Source of the DNA: an uncultured Akkermansia sp.
GTDB taxonomy: Bacteria > Verrucomicrobiota > Verrucomicrobiia > Verrucomicrobiales > Akkermansiaceae
Length of the DNA stretch: 64,000 nucleotides
Assembly: GCA_944390825.1 (NCBI GenBank)
Contig: CALXRG010000011.1
Location: 1-64,000 of the forward strand
Direction of reading: 5' to 3'
Below the pieces are notes generated by a model that worked only from the letters and a program-made list of their open reading frames with translations, searched no databases and had not been told where the DNA came from. The translations under genes and the position numbers were made by a program. Of the stretch, positions 1-8,191 are shown piece after piece (within the stretch, counting starts at the first letter, position 1; each line of letters starts with the position of its first letter).

Positions 1-27
1 AATCCCCCGATCTGAACCTCACTTAAG

Positions 28-67
28 CAACGAGCTCATCACCCGCGTCAGGGAGGTGAGCTCGTTG
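28..67 (-). promoter_or_regulatory. Long hairpin and possible promoter of a leftward transcript
   Basis: An 11-bp perfect inverted repeat (28-38 with 57-67), extendable by a wobble pair, encloses a 14-18 nt loop. On the minus strand it lies downstream of a TTGACA box (117-122) with an AT-rich -10 region near 95-104. The pair reads as promoter plus structured leader for a gene or RNA beyond the left edge. No U-tract follows the stem on either strand, so a terminator is less likely. I recognise no riboswitch class. Confidence 0.35.
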
Positions 68-167
68 AGTGCTTACGAAGAAAATGCTCAGTGATCAATA
101 TATAGCATGATTCCTGTGTCAAGGTGATTTCTAATGCGTCTGCCCTGCGCTGGCTTTCCCGTTGAAA

Positions 168-848
168 TCAAAGACCCAGCAGACAGCTAGTGAGGAAGCG
201 CAGGAGGGGTTCTTTACCGCGGGGACGGAGGATTTCGGCGTCGGGGAGTTGCGCGGCAAAGGCGGGGGCAGGGTTGATGAGGACGGAGCGGTCGCAAATG
301 GAGAGCAGGGGGAGGTCGGCTTGGCTGTCGGTGTAGCCGATGTCCGCGTGGGTGATGCCTAGCGCGGCAAGTCGGGTGAGTTTGTTGGCTCCTTTGTTGT
401 TGCCGGGCGGGGGGATGATGGGCATGAAGGGGACGCGCGTGAAGGGGTGCAACGGGGTGCCGATGGTGTGGGTGAAGCCAAGGGCCCGGCCGACGTGTTG
501 CGTCCACCAGTCGGGAGAGGCGGAGCAGAGGACGGTGGTATGGCCGCAGCGCTGGTGCTCGCGCAGTCGCTCGAGGACGGGGGAATAGAGGACCTGCAGG
601 AGTTCTTGCCGGACGAAGGCCTGGCATTCGGTGTCCAGTTGTTCGGCGCTCATGTGCCAGGCATAGCAGAGAAAGGCGCGTTTCATGCGGGGGGTGTCGA
701 AGAGCCGCAGAGCCCGCAGAAGTCCAAAGAGGCAGAGGGGCAGCAGGTAGAGCCGCCGCCAGGGGTGCCGCCGCACAATCCAACGGGCAAAGCGCAGTTG
801 CGAGTCGCCCGGGAAGAGGGTGCCATCCATGTCGAACAGGGCTATCAT
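168..848 (-). CDS. HAD-superfamily phosphatase (HAD-IB type)
   Basis: Predicted 226-residue haloacid-dehalogenase hydrolase of the SerB/PgpC-like IB group, acting in the cytoplasm or at the membrane face on an unidentified phosphoester. Motif I (FDMDGTLFPGD) sits at the extreme N-terminus with the two catalytic Asp residues. Motif II is CSASPDWW near the middle, and the C-terminal YTDSQADLPLL supplies the metal-binding Asp pair. A helical cap follows motif I. The frame stays open to 872, but the extra codons come from an 11-bp tandem repeat that creates several ATGs. Starting at 848 puts motif I at the usual distance from the N-terminus. It lies downstream of the rhomboid gene on the same strand. 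The substrate cannot be named. Confidence 0.85.
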   Translation of the reverse strand: MIALFDMDGTLFPGDSQLRFARWIVRRHPWRRLYLLPLCLFGLLRALRLFDTPRMKRAFLCYAWHMSAEQLDTECQAFVRQELLQVLYSPVLERLREHQRCGHTTVLCSASPDWWTQHVGRALGFTHTIGTPLHPFTRVPFMPIIPPPGNNKGANKLTRLAALGITHADIGYTDSQADLPLLSICDRSVLINPAPAFAAQLPDAEILRPRGKEPLLRFLTSCLLGL

Positions 849-885
849 GCGGCTATCATGCGGCTCTATCATGCGGCTATCATGC
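840..885. repeat. 11-bp tandem repeat, four copies, at the HAD gene start
   Basis: The unit GGCTATCATGC occurs at 840-850, 851-861 and 875-885, with a 13-bp variant at 862-874. Each copy places an ATG on the minus strand, so the repeat supplies alternative start codons in different frames for the HAD phosphatase gene. Confidence 0.9.
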
Positions 886-952
886 GGAGGAAAGATGGTG
901 CGCTTGCTGGCAGGCGGTATGAGGGGCGGGCCGGGTGCCTGTTTGCAGAGAG

Positions 953-1654
953 TTACCAGCCCATGCGTTTCTTGAGGGCGTAGATGAGGGCCGCTCCCAT
1001 GATGATGCCGCCGAGGTGCCCGGCTTCGCCGCCGGCGTTGCTCCAGTTGAAGACGATGGTGAGGCTGGCAATGAGGATGACGATGATGGCAAAGGTGCGC
1101 AGCTTGAGAGTGACGGGCGGGAAGATGAGCGAGATGTAGACATCCGGGTAGAGGATGGCGGTGGCGGTCATGACGCCGTAGATGGCGGCGGAGGCTCCGA
1201 CGAGGGGAATGAGTTGCCAGAGGTGGACGGCGACCGGCTCGGCTCCAGCGGGGGAAATGAGGAAGGTTTGCATGTCTCCAATGAGACCAAGCCCTCCGAT
1301 GAGTGAGCTGAAGAGTGCCCCTGCTGCGCCGCAGATGAGGTAGAAGGCCAGGAATTTTTTGCCGCCCATTTGCAGTTCAACGGCCGGGCCGAAGAAGTAG
1401 AGGGCCCACATGTTGAAGAGGACGTGTCCGAAGTTGGCGTGCAGAAACTGGTAGCTGATGAGCCGCCACAGTTGCCCTTCTGTGAAACAGGTGTACCAGG
1501 AGTAGGAGCCCAGGATTTCCAGGGTTGGGGTGGGGATGCCTTCAGGCGTGCGGAAGTTGTAGATGGCCGGGGCTTGTGCTACGAGGCCGACGACGAAGAC
1601 GACGATGTTGATGATGATGAGCGCGTTGGTGACGGTCAGGCGGTTTTGATTCAT
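953..1654 (-). CDS. Rhomboid-family intramembrane serine protease
   Basis: A 233-residue polytopic membrane protein that should cleave transmembrane substrates inside the bilayer. The catalytic dyad is visible: Ser at about residue 155 in GASAAIYG and His at about 213 in GHLGG. The conserved HANFGHVLFNMWALYFFG segment (about 72-89) corresponds to the rhomboid HxxxHxxxN region. Six hydrophobic segments can be drawn. A loop of roughly 25 residues (about 122-147) between the mid-protein helices is longer than in minimal rhomboids. The serine motif is GxSAA instead of the commoner GxSGA, a mild variation. The ATG is followed directly by hydrophilic residues and then the first helix. It probably precedes the HAD gene in a two-gene unit. 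The substrate is unknown. Confidence 0.93.
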   Translation of the reverse strand: MNQNRLTVTNALIIINIVVFVVGLVAQAPAIYNFRTPEGIPTPTLEILGSYSWYTCFTEGQLWRLISYQFLHANFGHVLFNMWALYFFGPAVELQMGGKKFLAFYLICGAAGALFSSLIGGLGLIGDMQTFLISPAGAEPVAVHLWQLIPLVGASAAIYGVMTATAILYPDVYISLIFPPVTLKLRTFAIIVILIASLTIVFNWSNAGGEAGHLGGIIMGAALIYALKKRMGW

Positions 1655-1951
1655 GATGGATGGTAGGGGATGAGACGTACCGTCGGCTTCCTTTGTTCAA
1701 AATGGGACAATGAGGAGGCTGGCAGGGAGCGGTCAAGTGGGGCAATCAGGGTGTTTCGGGGGGATTAGGAGAAGAATCCGGCAGGAGGATTGGAGGAAGG
1801 AGCAGGTGTGTGGATTGGGGGCTGGTGACGGGCCGGTGTGAGTGCGCGGATGGTGATGGTTGTGCGCCGGGACGGAAGAATTGCGTGCAGGGGGCGGAAA
1901 ACAGAAGGCGGATACGGGACCGGGGTGTTGCCATGTGGGAGACGGTGCGGG
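1655..1951. other. Intergenic region upstream of the rhomboid gene
   Basis: About 300 nt between mntR and the rhomboid gene. The top strand is purine-rich with runs of G and GGA-type repeats. I find no convincing coding frame, RNA or terminator. A possible TTGAAC box (minus strand, 1695-1700) lacks a well-placed -10 partner. Confidence 0.4.
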
Positions 1952-2344
1952 TCAGACTTGCTCGCGCATGCCGAGTTGGCGGCCGATGGCGCTGATTTCT
2001 TCGTAGGTGAGGATGTGCTCCATCATGCAGGCGGCTTCATCGGCCCGTTCAGGGCTGAGCCCAACGGTTTGCTGCATGAAGCGCTGCAGGATGTGGTGGG
2101 CGTTGATGACGCTTTGGGCGTATTCCTGGCCTTTGGGGGTGAGGCGGATGGGGGCGTATTGCCGGTATTCGATGAGGCCTTCTGCTGACAGTTGCCGCAT
2201 GGCGGCGGTGACACTGGGTTTTTTGACGCCGAGCCGTTCGGCGATGTCGCTGACTTGGGCCTGGCCGTGCAGGTTACAGAGGTGGCCGATGGCTTCGAGG
2301 TAGTCCTCGGCGCTGCGGCTGAGCCGGTGATTCTGGTCGGTCAT
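1952..2344 (-). CDS. mntR: MntR/DtxR-family metal-dependent regulator
   Basis: A 130-residue metal-sensing repressor of the short (MntR) type without an SH3 domain. The N-terminal winged helix contains SAEDYLEAI and VKKPSVTAAMRQL. Likely metal ligands are the Asp and Glu of EDYLEA, the His of the NAHH segment and the Glu/Glu/His of EAACMMEH, the pattern of Mn2+-responsive MntR. The start at 2344 is chosen because its ATG overlaps the RlmD stop in an ATGA arrangement, indicating translational coupling; an upstream in-frame start at 2377 would lie inside rlmD. The expected role is repression of Mn/Fe uptake genes, none of which lies in this window. The Mn specificity is inferred from the ligand pattern. 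Confidence 0.85.
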   Translation of the reverse strand: MTDQNHRLSRSAEDYLEAIGHLCNLHGQAQVSDIAERLGVKKPSVTAAMRQLSAEGLIEYRQYAPIRLTPKGQEYAQSVINAHHILQRFMQQTVGLSPERADEAACMMEHILTYEEISAIGRQLGMREQV

Positions 2345-3567
2345 GCTGAGGCTTTCTTTTGGAGGGTCGCGACGCACTCGAGGTGCTTGGTCTGGGGAAA
2401 GAGATCGAAGGGCTGGACTTCGACGACTTCGTAGCCGGCTTTGTCAAACTCAGCCAGATCGCGGATTTGGGTGGCGGGGTTGCAGGAGACGTAGACGACG
2501 CGGGCCGGAGCAAAGGCAAAGAGCTGTCCGAGGAAGGCGGCGTCACAGCCTTTGCGCGGCGGATCGATGACGACGGCGGTTTCGGAGGCGGGGAAGTCTA
2601 CTTGCTCAAAGATGGCTTCGGCGCTCGCCGCCAGGAAGCTGGCATGGGTGATGCCGTTGGAGCGGGCGTTGGCCCGGGCCCAGTCGGCGCTCGTTTCGCT
2701 GACTTCGACTCCGAGAACTTTCCGGAAATGCGGGGCGAGGGTGAGGGCAAACAGGCCGCTGCCGCAGTAGGCGTCGACAAGGTACCGGGCGCCACCGGCA
2801 CTTGCCTGGCGTGCGACGTAGCCCGTGAAGGCGGGCAGGATGTAGGGGTTGTTCTGGAAAAAGTCTCCGGCAAGGAAGTGGAAGGTGAGGTCGCCGACGG
2901 TTTCTGTGCAGACGGCATTGTGGTTGGTGATGACGCTGCCTTCGCTCACGCGCATGAGCAGGGTGGCACCGCGGCGGTACTGCGCAGCTGCGGCGTGTAC
3001 GGCTCGTCGCAGGGCGGGCAGGGCGGCGTTGATGGGTTCCATGGCGATGGGGCATTCTTTCACATCGCAGACTTCGCTGCGGGAACCGGCTCGCAGAAAG
3101 CCGATGTTGCCCATCCGGGCATCCTTGGGTTTGTGGAAGTGGGGGGTGATTTTCGAGCGGTAGCCGTATGTCTGCGGTGAGGGAACGGCTGGCCGGACGG
3201 GTACCTCCAGGCCGGCTTGCAGTCGCAGCAGGTCTGCAACCTGAGTGGTTTTCCACTCAAGTTGGGCAGCGTACTCAAGGTGCTGGTACTGGCAGCCGCC
3301 ACAGTAGCCGAAGAGTTTGCAGCGCGGTTCGATCCGGTGAGGTGAGGGCTCCAGGACTTCGATGAGATCGGCTTGGGAGCAGTTCTTTTCGTTGCGGTAG
3401 ACGCGAACCCGGACTCGTTCCCCTGGCAGAGTGTAGGGGACGAAGATCACCCAGTTGTCCACGCGCCCGACGCCCGCCCCCTGGTTGGAGAGGGAATCAA
3501 TGGTCAGTTCGAGTTCCTGATGGTAGCTGAAGGGGGTGGGGATGAAGTTGCGTGGGGGGGTGTCCAT
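2341..3567 (-). CDS. rlmD: 23S rRNA (uracil-5-)-methyltransferase, RlmD/RumA family
   Basis: A 408-residue SAM-dependent RNA m5U methyltransferase. An N-terminal TRAM-like domain (about 12-70) is followed by an iron-sulfur site, with CKLFGYCGGCQYQ providing three clustered Cys and a further Cys later. The catalytic domain shows the SAM-binding YCGSGLFAL, the VIDPPRKGCD motif and the nucleophile segment VSCNPATQIRDL. The family includes RlmD, RlmC and TrmA; the Fe-S cluster and TRAM domain favour RlmD-type enzymes, but the exact uridine is unproven. It follows a lipoprotein gene by 24 bp and overlaps mntR by 4 bp, so the three form one operon. Confidence 0.92.
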   Translation of the reverse strand: MDTPPRNFIPTPFSYHQELELTIDSLSNQGAGVGRVDNWVIFVPYTLPGERVRVRVYRNEKNCSQADLIEVLEPSPHRIEPRCKLFGYCGGCQYQHLEYAAQLEWKTTQVADLLRLQAGLEVPVRPAVPSPQTYGYRSKITPHFHKPKDARMGNIGFLRAGSRSEVCDVKECPIAMEPINAALPALRRAVHAAAAQYRRGATLLMRVSEGSVITNHNAVCTETVGDLTFHFLAGDFFQNNPYILPAFTGYVARQASAGGARYLVDAYCGSGLFALTLAPHFRKVLGVEVSETSADWARANARSNGITHASFLAASAEAIFEQVDFPASETAVVIDPPRKGCDAAFLGQLFAFAPARVVYVSCNPATQIRDLAEFDKAGYEVVEVQPFDLFPQTKHLECVATLQKKASA

Positions 3568-3591
3568 GGGAGGTGGTGGCGGAGGTGGCGT

Positions 3592-4083
3592 CTATTGGGC
3601 GTCGCCGGTGTTTTGCTTGCCGGTGATGTCCATCGGTAAGGTTTTAGGCATGGAGGGGGAGCGCAGGCCGCGCAATTCGACGGCATTGGGCGCAGGGGCT
3701 GCGCTGTCACTGCGGCTGGCGGCTTCCTCCGGGGGGACGGGGGGACGGATGCCTCTCAGGTTGACGGGCAGGGAATCGCCGGGGGTGGGATTCAACGCTT
3801 CCGGATCGAGTATGGACGGTGCCGTACCGGGGACTGTTCCCGGCAGCGGTAGTCCTGATGGTGTGGCGGCAGGGGGTTGCCCCGTTTGATTGAGCAGTTG
3901 CTGTGCTGCTTTTTGCTGCTCCGGTGTGGGGGTGAGCGCTGATGCGGGATGCCCGGTTGTGCCGGACGTTTGCGCGGGAGTCTGCTTGGCTGCGTCTCCT
4001 TCGGATGGTGCTTTGTGGGAGCTGCAGGCGCTCAGAGCAAGGGCGGAGGAGAGAAGTCCGATGATGATGCTCGTGCGTTTCAT
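3592..4083 (-). CDS. Proline-rich lipoprotein of unknown function
   Basis: A 163-residue predicted lipoprotein. The N-terminus has a Lys/Arg pair, a hydrophobic core and a lipobox ALSAC with Cys at about 20. The mature part is low in complexity: Ala/Gln-rich, then Pro-rich with several GIRPP and LRGLRSP type segments. These repeated RGI/RGL-R-P motifs are the only internal pattern. No enzyme domain is recognisable. It is the first gene of an operon with rlmD and mntR and has a near-leaderless promoter immediately upstream. Confidence 0.7.
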   Translation of the reverse strand: MKRTSIIIGLLSSALALSACSSHKAPSEGDAAKQTPAQTSGTTGHPASALTPTPEQQKAAQQLLNQTGQPPAATPSGLPLPGTVPGTAPSILDPEALNPTPGDSLPVNLRGIRPPVPPEEAASRSDSAAPAPNAVELRGLRSPSMPKTLPMDITGKQNTGDAQ

Positions 4084-4092
4084 GGGACCCTT

Positions 4093-4121
4093 ATGCTAGC
4101 ACGTTCCACACCTGCTTGCAA
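4093..4121 (-). promoter_or_regulatory. Promoter of the lipoprotein-rlmD-mntR operon
   Basis: On the minus strand TTGCAA (4116-4121), a 17-nt spacer and TAGCAT (4093-4098). Only 9 nt separate the -10 box from the ATG at 4083, so the leader is at most a few nucleotides. Confidence 0.65.
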
Positions 4122-4684
4122 GTGCTAAGGGGGACAACGGATGCGTTTTTTCCTTTCGGGGCGGACTCGCTTGTCCGCCGCTGGAATCCCTCCGTTCACC
4201 GTGCTGCACAAAGGGGGTGTTTTGCTTTTTGTTATGGTGTTGTTATCAATTAAAAACAACGATTCGAAAGTACGGTCGTGCTGACAGTACGAGCATCCGT
4301 GAGAGCAGGGACAGAACTCATGCTGCATGCGAATGGGGCTTATGAATGAAGGTGTCCCGTCTCGGGGGGAGGTGGGTGCGCAGCTATTTCTTAAACTTTG
4401 GGTTCCGCAGACGGAAGAATCATGAAATGCCTTTCAGAAGGTGCTGGGTGTCTCTCTTTGAGCAAGTGCACTACAGTAGTTGACGTGGGGGCCTGGTCCC
4501 ATCATAGCGTTTCTCAACTATTGCGTCTTCTTCAGATTGCCGGCTGATGAATGCAGAGCAGAAGGCGATGATGCTGTGAAAGGGAAACGTGTTTCAAGCT
4601 GTTAGCATTCATACCAGGAGGTTGCCATTACACTGAACGTCTCCGAAGAGCTTACAGATGACGCGCCGTTCGCGCGTTTCCTTG
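4122..4684. other. 563-bp intergenic region without a supported gene
   Basis: This spacer separates the divergent lipoprotein operon and the ABC transporter. Base use is less GC-rich than in the flanking genes. A 27-codon frame beginning with the ATG at 4341 has no SD and no recognisable product. I see no tRNA, repeat array or clear terminator. Confidence 0.4.
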
Positions 4685-4713
4685 TTGACTCGTAGCTCTT
4701 TGTTTGCTAGATT
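4685..4713 (+). promoter_or_regulatory. Promoter of the ABC transporter operon
   Basis: TTGACT (4685-4690), a 17-nt spacer and TAGATT (4708-4713). The ATP-binding subunit starts 35 nt further on (4749). Confidence 0.65.
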
Positions 4714-4748
4714 GAGGCTGCCGGTGCGTGTTCGGACGGCAAGATGAC

Positions 4749-5756
4749 ATGGCGATAAATCCCCTACTCAAAGTGACGGGACTGAAAAGGTTTTTCGGTT
4801 CCGTGAAGGCTGTGGATGGTGTGAGTTTCTCTCTCCTGCCCGGTGAATCGGTGGGCCTGATTGGAGCGAACGGAGCGGGTAAGACAACCCTCATGCGCGT
4901 GCTTGCTACGCTCGATGTCCCTGACGAAGGGCAAATCGAGATGGACGGCGCAGATTTGCTTGCTACCCCGAATTTGCGGACGGCCATTGGCTGGATGCCC
5001 GACGACTTTATCTGCCCGCCCAGTACTACGGTGGAGGAATACGTGGACTTTTACGCCCGGGCCTACCGAATCAAGGGCAGGCACAGGTTGGCGGAGGTGG
5101 ATCGCGTTTTGCGTTTCTGCGGCATGGACGGCCTGCGTGATCGCTTGGCAGACAAGTTGTCCAAGGGTGAAAAGCAGCGGCTGAGTCTGGCCCGCATGCT
5201 GATCGGTAATCCGCGCTTGCTGATCATGGATGAGCCCGCTGCAGGGCTGGATCCGAAGGCCAGGGTTGAGTTTAAGGGCTATGTGCGGCGGCTCCAGGCA
5301 GAGGGCCGGACGCTGCTTATCAGCTCGCACATTCTCTCCGAACTTGCCGAAATGTGCGATCGCCTCATCATGATGGATGCCGGCACTATCATTGAGCAGG
5401 GCACGCGCTCAGCTCTGGTGAATGCCTTTGCCGGGGATACGATCGAGGTGATCATGGAAGTGCTTGGCGATCCGGCCGGGTTGCTTGCAGAGCTTCAGCA
5501 TCGGACCCCGTGGGTACAGCCCTCGCTGGAGGCACCTGCCGCACAGGACGGGACGGGCAGGGAGGCCGCAGGCGCTCCCGCTGTGTCGCGCCTGCATGCG
5601 AAGCTGAGGACTTCCGGCAGTGAAGAAGAGCGCCTTCGCGTTCTCTCTGGGGAGTTGCGGGAGCTCAGCGCCCGTTTCCCCCTTACTTCCTTTGCCCGCC
5701 GCGAAACCAATTTGGAGGAAACCTTCATTCACCTTCTCAACGAACACCATGCTTAA
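4749..5756 (+). CDS. ABC transporter ATP-binding protein
   Basis: A 335-residue cytoplasmic ATPase subunit of an ABC-2 type exporter. Walker A is GANGAGKTT (about 41-49), the signature is LSKGEKQR in place of LSGGQ, Walker B is LLIMDEP, followed by the D-loop GLDP and the switch His of ISSHILSE. After the nucleotide-binding domain (about 1-225) a roughly 110-residue C-terminal extension contains an Ala/Pro-rich stretch and ends near the membrane partner. The start at 4749 is preferred over 4728 because homologous domains begin close to this Met. Its stop overlaps the permease start by 8 bp. The substrate is unknown; such exporters often carry lipids, drugs or polysaccharide. Confidence 0.93.
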   Translation: MAINPLLKVTGLKRFFGSVKAVDGVSFSLLPGESVGLIGANGAGKTTLMRVLATLDVPDEGQIEMDGADLLATPNLRTAIGWMPDDFICPPSTTVEEYVDFYARAYRIKGRHRLAEVDRVLRFCGMDGLRDRLADKLSKGEKQRLSLARMLIGNPRLLIMDEPAAGLDPKARVEFKGYVRRLQAEGRTLLISSHILSELAEMCDRLIMMDAGTIIEQGTRSALVNAFAGDTIEVIMEVLGDPAGLLAELQHRTPWVQPSLEAPAAQDGTGREAAGAPAVSRLHAKLRTSGSEEERLRVLSGELRELSARFPLTSFARRETNLEETFIHLLNEHHA

Positions 5757-7086
5757 GAATTTGCCTGATTACGTGCCCGCAGGGCTGGTTAAGGATTTGC
5801 GGCAGTCCTTGCACTCGCCTGTCTACCTGATTCTCTACGGCATCGCGATGATGCTCATCTGGATTCTGTATATGAGTTCGGGTCGGGGTGCGGCTTTTTT
5901 CATTCAAGTACCGCTTTTCCTCCTGCTGATACCGCTGAGGGCCTCCCTGACTGTGGCTGCGGACACTAACCCGAGGGGAAACAACTTCATGCAGCTAACC
6001 GCCCTTTCCTCCCGTGAGATAGCGTGGGGTATCATGCTGTCCTCTCTGCTGCAGATGCTGATCACGGCCCTGTTCATCTCACTGATCATCGGTTTGCTCT
6101 CCTTGGCTCCTCAGCAGAGGTGGCCGATTGCAGAGTGCTGGGAGGCTTTGGCCGGCTGCGTCATCGGGGGCGCCCTCATGACAGGCTTCCTCATGCTTGC
6201 CGCGCGGGTGAACCTGATTTTCCGCCTGGGCGCAGCGGTTTTGCTTGTGGGGGTGTTGGGCGGGGTGTTCCATGAGGTATTGAAGGCTGAAAGCTGGTGG
6301 ATATGGCCCTTGCTGCTGACAAATGCCGCCATTGCTCTGCTGCTTTTGGTGGAGTTCGCCCGCCGGGGCTACGCTTCCCCCTCGGAAAATACGACACGGA
6401 TGGTACAACTGCTGACGCTGACGCCCCTGGCGCTCTTTGCCGTTCTGCAACTGCTGGGAGCCGAGAAAACCGCTGTCGTGACCCAGCTCCTGCTCGGATG
6501 CTGGATCGCCTGTATTGCGGCGACGCTCAACATCGCGCTGCCGGTGTCACTCCCTCCCCGGAAAGCCGAGGTCGCGGTGCGCTGGCTTCCCCGGCTGGTG
6601 CAGAAACCGGGTGTGCCCCAAGCTGCGCTTTTCCTGTGCCTGGTTGCCGTTGCGGTGGCTGCATGCCTGGTATGGGGGGCGCCGCCTGAAGGCATCGCGC
6701 TGGACTTTCAGTCGGAGGAGGGTGGCGCCGTGTTCCCGTATGAACTTTCCACCTGGAAACTGCTTGTGAGTATGGGGGTGCCTGCCAAGTGGCTGTTCTC
6801 TGTCCTGCTGACGGTGCTGCTGCTTGATGGCGTCAGTGCTCGCTCTCACCCGAACCGACTTTTGTATTTTGCCATTGTCGCTGCGTCTCTGTTGCTCCTG
6901 GGCATCATCGTGGGGTCTTACACCGATATCACATGCATATGGCCGTATGCCTGCCTGTTGCATGTTCCCTCCTATTTCCCCTCGCCGCAAGAATTCCGGT
7001 CGGACCTGGATATGCTGATCCTCACTAATGCCGCAGCCCTTGTCGCGAGTCTTCTGATTCTCATCCTCATTCTGAAAAAGAAGTAG
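5749..7086 (+). CDS. ABC-2 type transporter permease
   Basis: A 445-residue integral membrane protein with about ten to twelve hydrophobic segments, separated by short loops and by one longer cytoplasmic loop near GPRxxEVAVRWLPR (around residue 265). The frame is open much further upstream, but the ATG at 5749 overlaps the ATPase stop in the usual coupled manner, and residues before it would be antisense-like. Together with the upstream ATPase it should form a complete exporter of the half-transporter type. Nothing in the sequence names the substrate. The C-terminus ends in a Lys-rich tail on the cytoplasmic side. Confidence 0.85.
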   Translation: MLKNLPDYVPAGLVKDLRQSLHSPVYLILYGIAMMLIWILYMSSGRGAAFFIQVPLFLLLIPLRASLTVAADTNPRGNNFMQLTALSSREIAWGIMLSSLLQMLITALFISLIIGLLSLAPQQRWPIAECWEALAGCVIGGALMTGFLMLAARVNLIFRLGAAVLLVGVLGGVFHEVLKAESWWIWPLLLTNAAIALLLLVEFARRGYASPSENTTRMVQLLTLTPLALFAVLQLLGAEKTAVVTQLLLGCWIACIAATLNIALPVSLPPRKAEVAVRWLPRLVQKPGVPQAALFLCLVAVAVAACLVWGAPPEGIALDFQSEEGGAVFPYELSTWKLLVSMGVPAKWLFSVLLTVLLLDGVSARSHPNRLLYFAIVAASLLLLGIIVGSYTDITCIWPYACLLHVPSYFPSPQEFRSDLDMLILTNAAALVASLLILILILKKK

Positions 7087-7158
7087 ACGGGGCCTCTCGG
7101 CAACGCAGCAGGGCTGATCAACCGCCGATTTCGTCTTTTCCACCGGCTCCCTGCGTGT

Positions 7159-7184
7159 CTCTGATGCGTGCCTCTGATGCGTGC
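7159..7184. repeat. Exact 13-bp tandem duplication
   Basis: CTCTGATGCGTGC is present twice, back to back (7159-7171 and 7172-7184), in the spacer between the ABC permease and tatD. Further GGGTGC-type short repeats follow to about 7240. Confidence 0.9.
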
Positions 7185-7272
7185 CTGCGAACGAGCGCTT
7201 GCAAACGGGAGGGTGCTTGGAGGGTGCTCGCAGGGTGCGAACGGGGCCGGGTAATGCTTTTCCTGCTTTTGC

Positions 7273-7301
7273 TTGACTGCGGCAGCGATCTGCGGTAGAA
7301 C
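7273..7301 (+). promoter_or_regulatory. Promoter of tatD (leaderless)
   Basis: TTGACT (7273-7278), a 17-nt spacer and TAGAAC (7296-7301). Six nucleotides later comes the ATG at 7308, so transcription should begin at or next to the start codon. Confidence 0.75.
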
Positions 7302-7307
7302 TGGCGC

Positions 7308-8123
7308 ATGATAATCGACACGCACTGCCATCTCGCTTCGCCGAAGTATGAAGATCTCGAAGAGGTGCGCCGGAACAGTATCGCCCTCGGGGTCGGGCAT
7401 TGTATCTCGCAGGGCACGGCACCCTCCGACTGGGAGCTGACGCTGGAGCAGGCCCGGCAGATGCCGGATTTTATCACCCCCTGCCTGGCGACGCACCCCA
7501 GTGAGTGTATGGCGTGCAGTGATGAGCAACTTCTGCAGATGGAGACGCTCTGCCGCCAGAACCGTGACAGTCTCGCAGCTATCGGGGAAACAGGGCTGGA
7601 TTATTACTGGGACGCGCCTGATGGCTGTGACACGGAGACGTACTACGCCCGCCAGAAAATGATGCTGGAGCGCCATTTTGCGCTGGCCCGGGAACTCGGA
7701 CTCAACATCTCGCTGCATACCCGGGAACGCAAGGGATGCGCCTGCTTCGAGGATGCTTTCGCCATCGCCCGCAATTTCCCCGGGGTGCGCCCGGTTTTTC
7801 ACTGTTTTATTGGCTCCCGCGAGCAGGCAAGTCGCGTTTTCGAACAGCTTGACGGCATGATTTCTTTCACCGGCCTGATTACGTTCCGCAAGACGGAGGC
7901 CGTGCAGGATGTGGCGGCGTGGGCGCCTTTGGATCGCATGATGGTGGAGACGGATTCGCCGTTCCTTTCTCCTGAGCCTATGCGCGGCCAGCTTAATATC
8001 CCGGGACGGACGCGCTACGTCGCCGAGAAGCTCGCTTCGTTGCGGGGCATCACAGTGGACGAAGTGGCCGAAGCGACCACTGCTAACGCCCGCCGCTTCT
8101 TCCGCTTGCCCTCACTTGCGTGA
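7308..8123 (+). CDS. tatD: TatD-family metal-dependent deoxyribonuclease
   Basis: A 271-residue TIM-barrel hydrolase of the TatD/YcfH group, linked to 3'-5' exonuclease activity and DNA repair. Metal ligands are all visible: the HxH of THCH at about 5-7, Glu in ETGLDYY, His in LHTRE, His in FHCF and Asp in ETDSPF. Length is normal. The ATG at 7308 begins the first beta strand (MIIDTHCHL), exactly where the family starts. It is monocistronic with its own leaderless promoter and runs toward a leftward phosphoesterase gene. The exact substrate (DNA or another phosphodiester) cannot be read from sequence. Confidence 0.93.
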   Translation: MIIDTHCHLASPKYEDLEEVRRNSIALGVGHCISQGTAPSDWELTLEQARQMPDFITPCLATHPSECMACSDEQLLQMETLCRQNRDSLAAIGETGLDYYWDAPDGCDTETYYARQKMMLERHFALARELGLNISLHTRERKGCACFEDAFAIARNFPGVRPVFHCFIGSREQASRVFEQLDGMISFTGLITFRKTEAVQDVAAWAPLDRMMVETDSPFLSPEPMRGQLNIPGRTRYVAEKLASLRGITVDEVAEATTANARRFFRLPSLA

Positions 8124-8191
8124 GACGGGCAACAGGCAGGCGTGACCGGGTACCGAACGGCACGGGAGATGCCGGACCGGGTGTCCCCGGC

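Noticed and set aside
4125..4328. 67-codon leftward frame in the intergenic region
   Set aside because: No promoter, ribosome site or homology-like pattern; Cys/His-rich composition typical of random frames.
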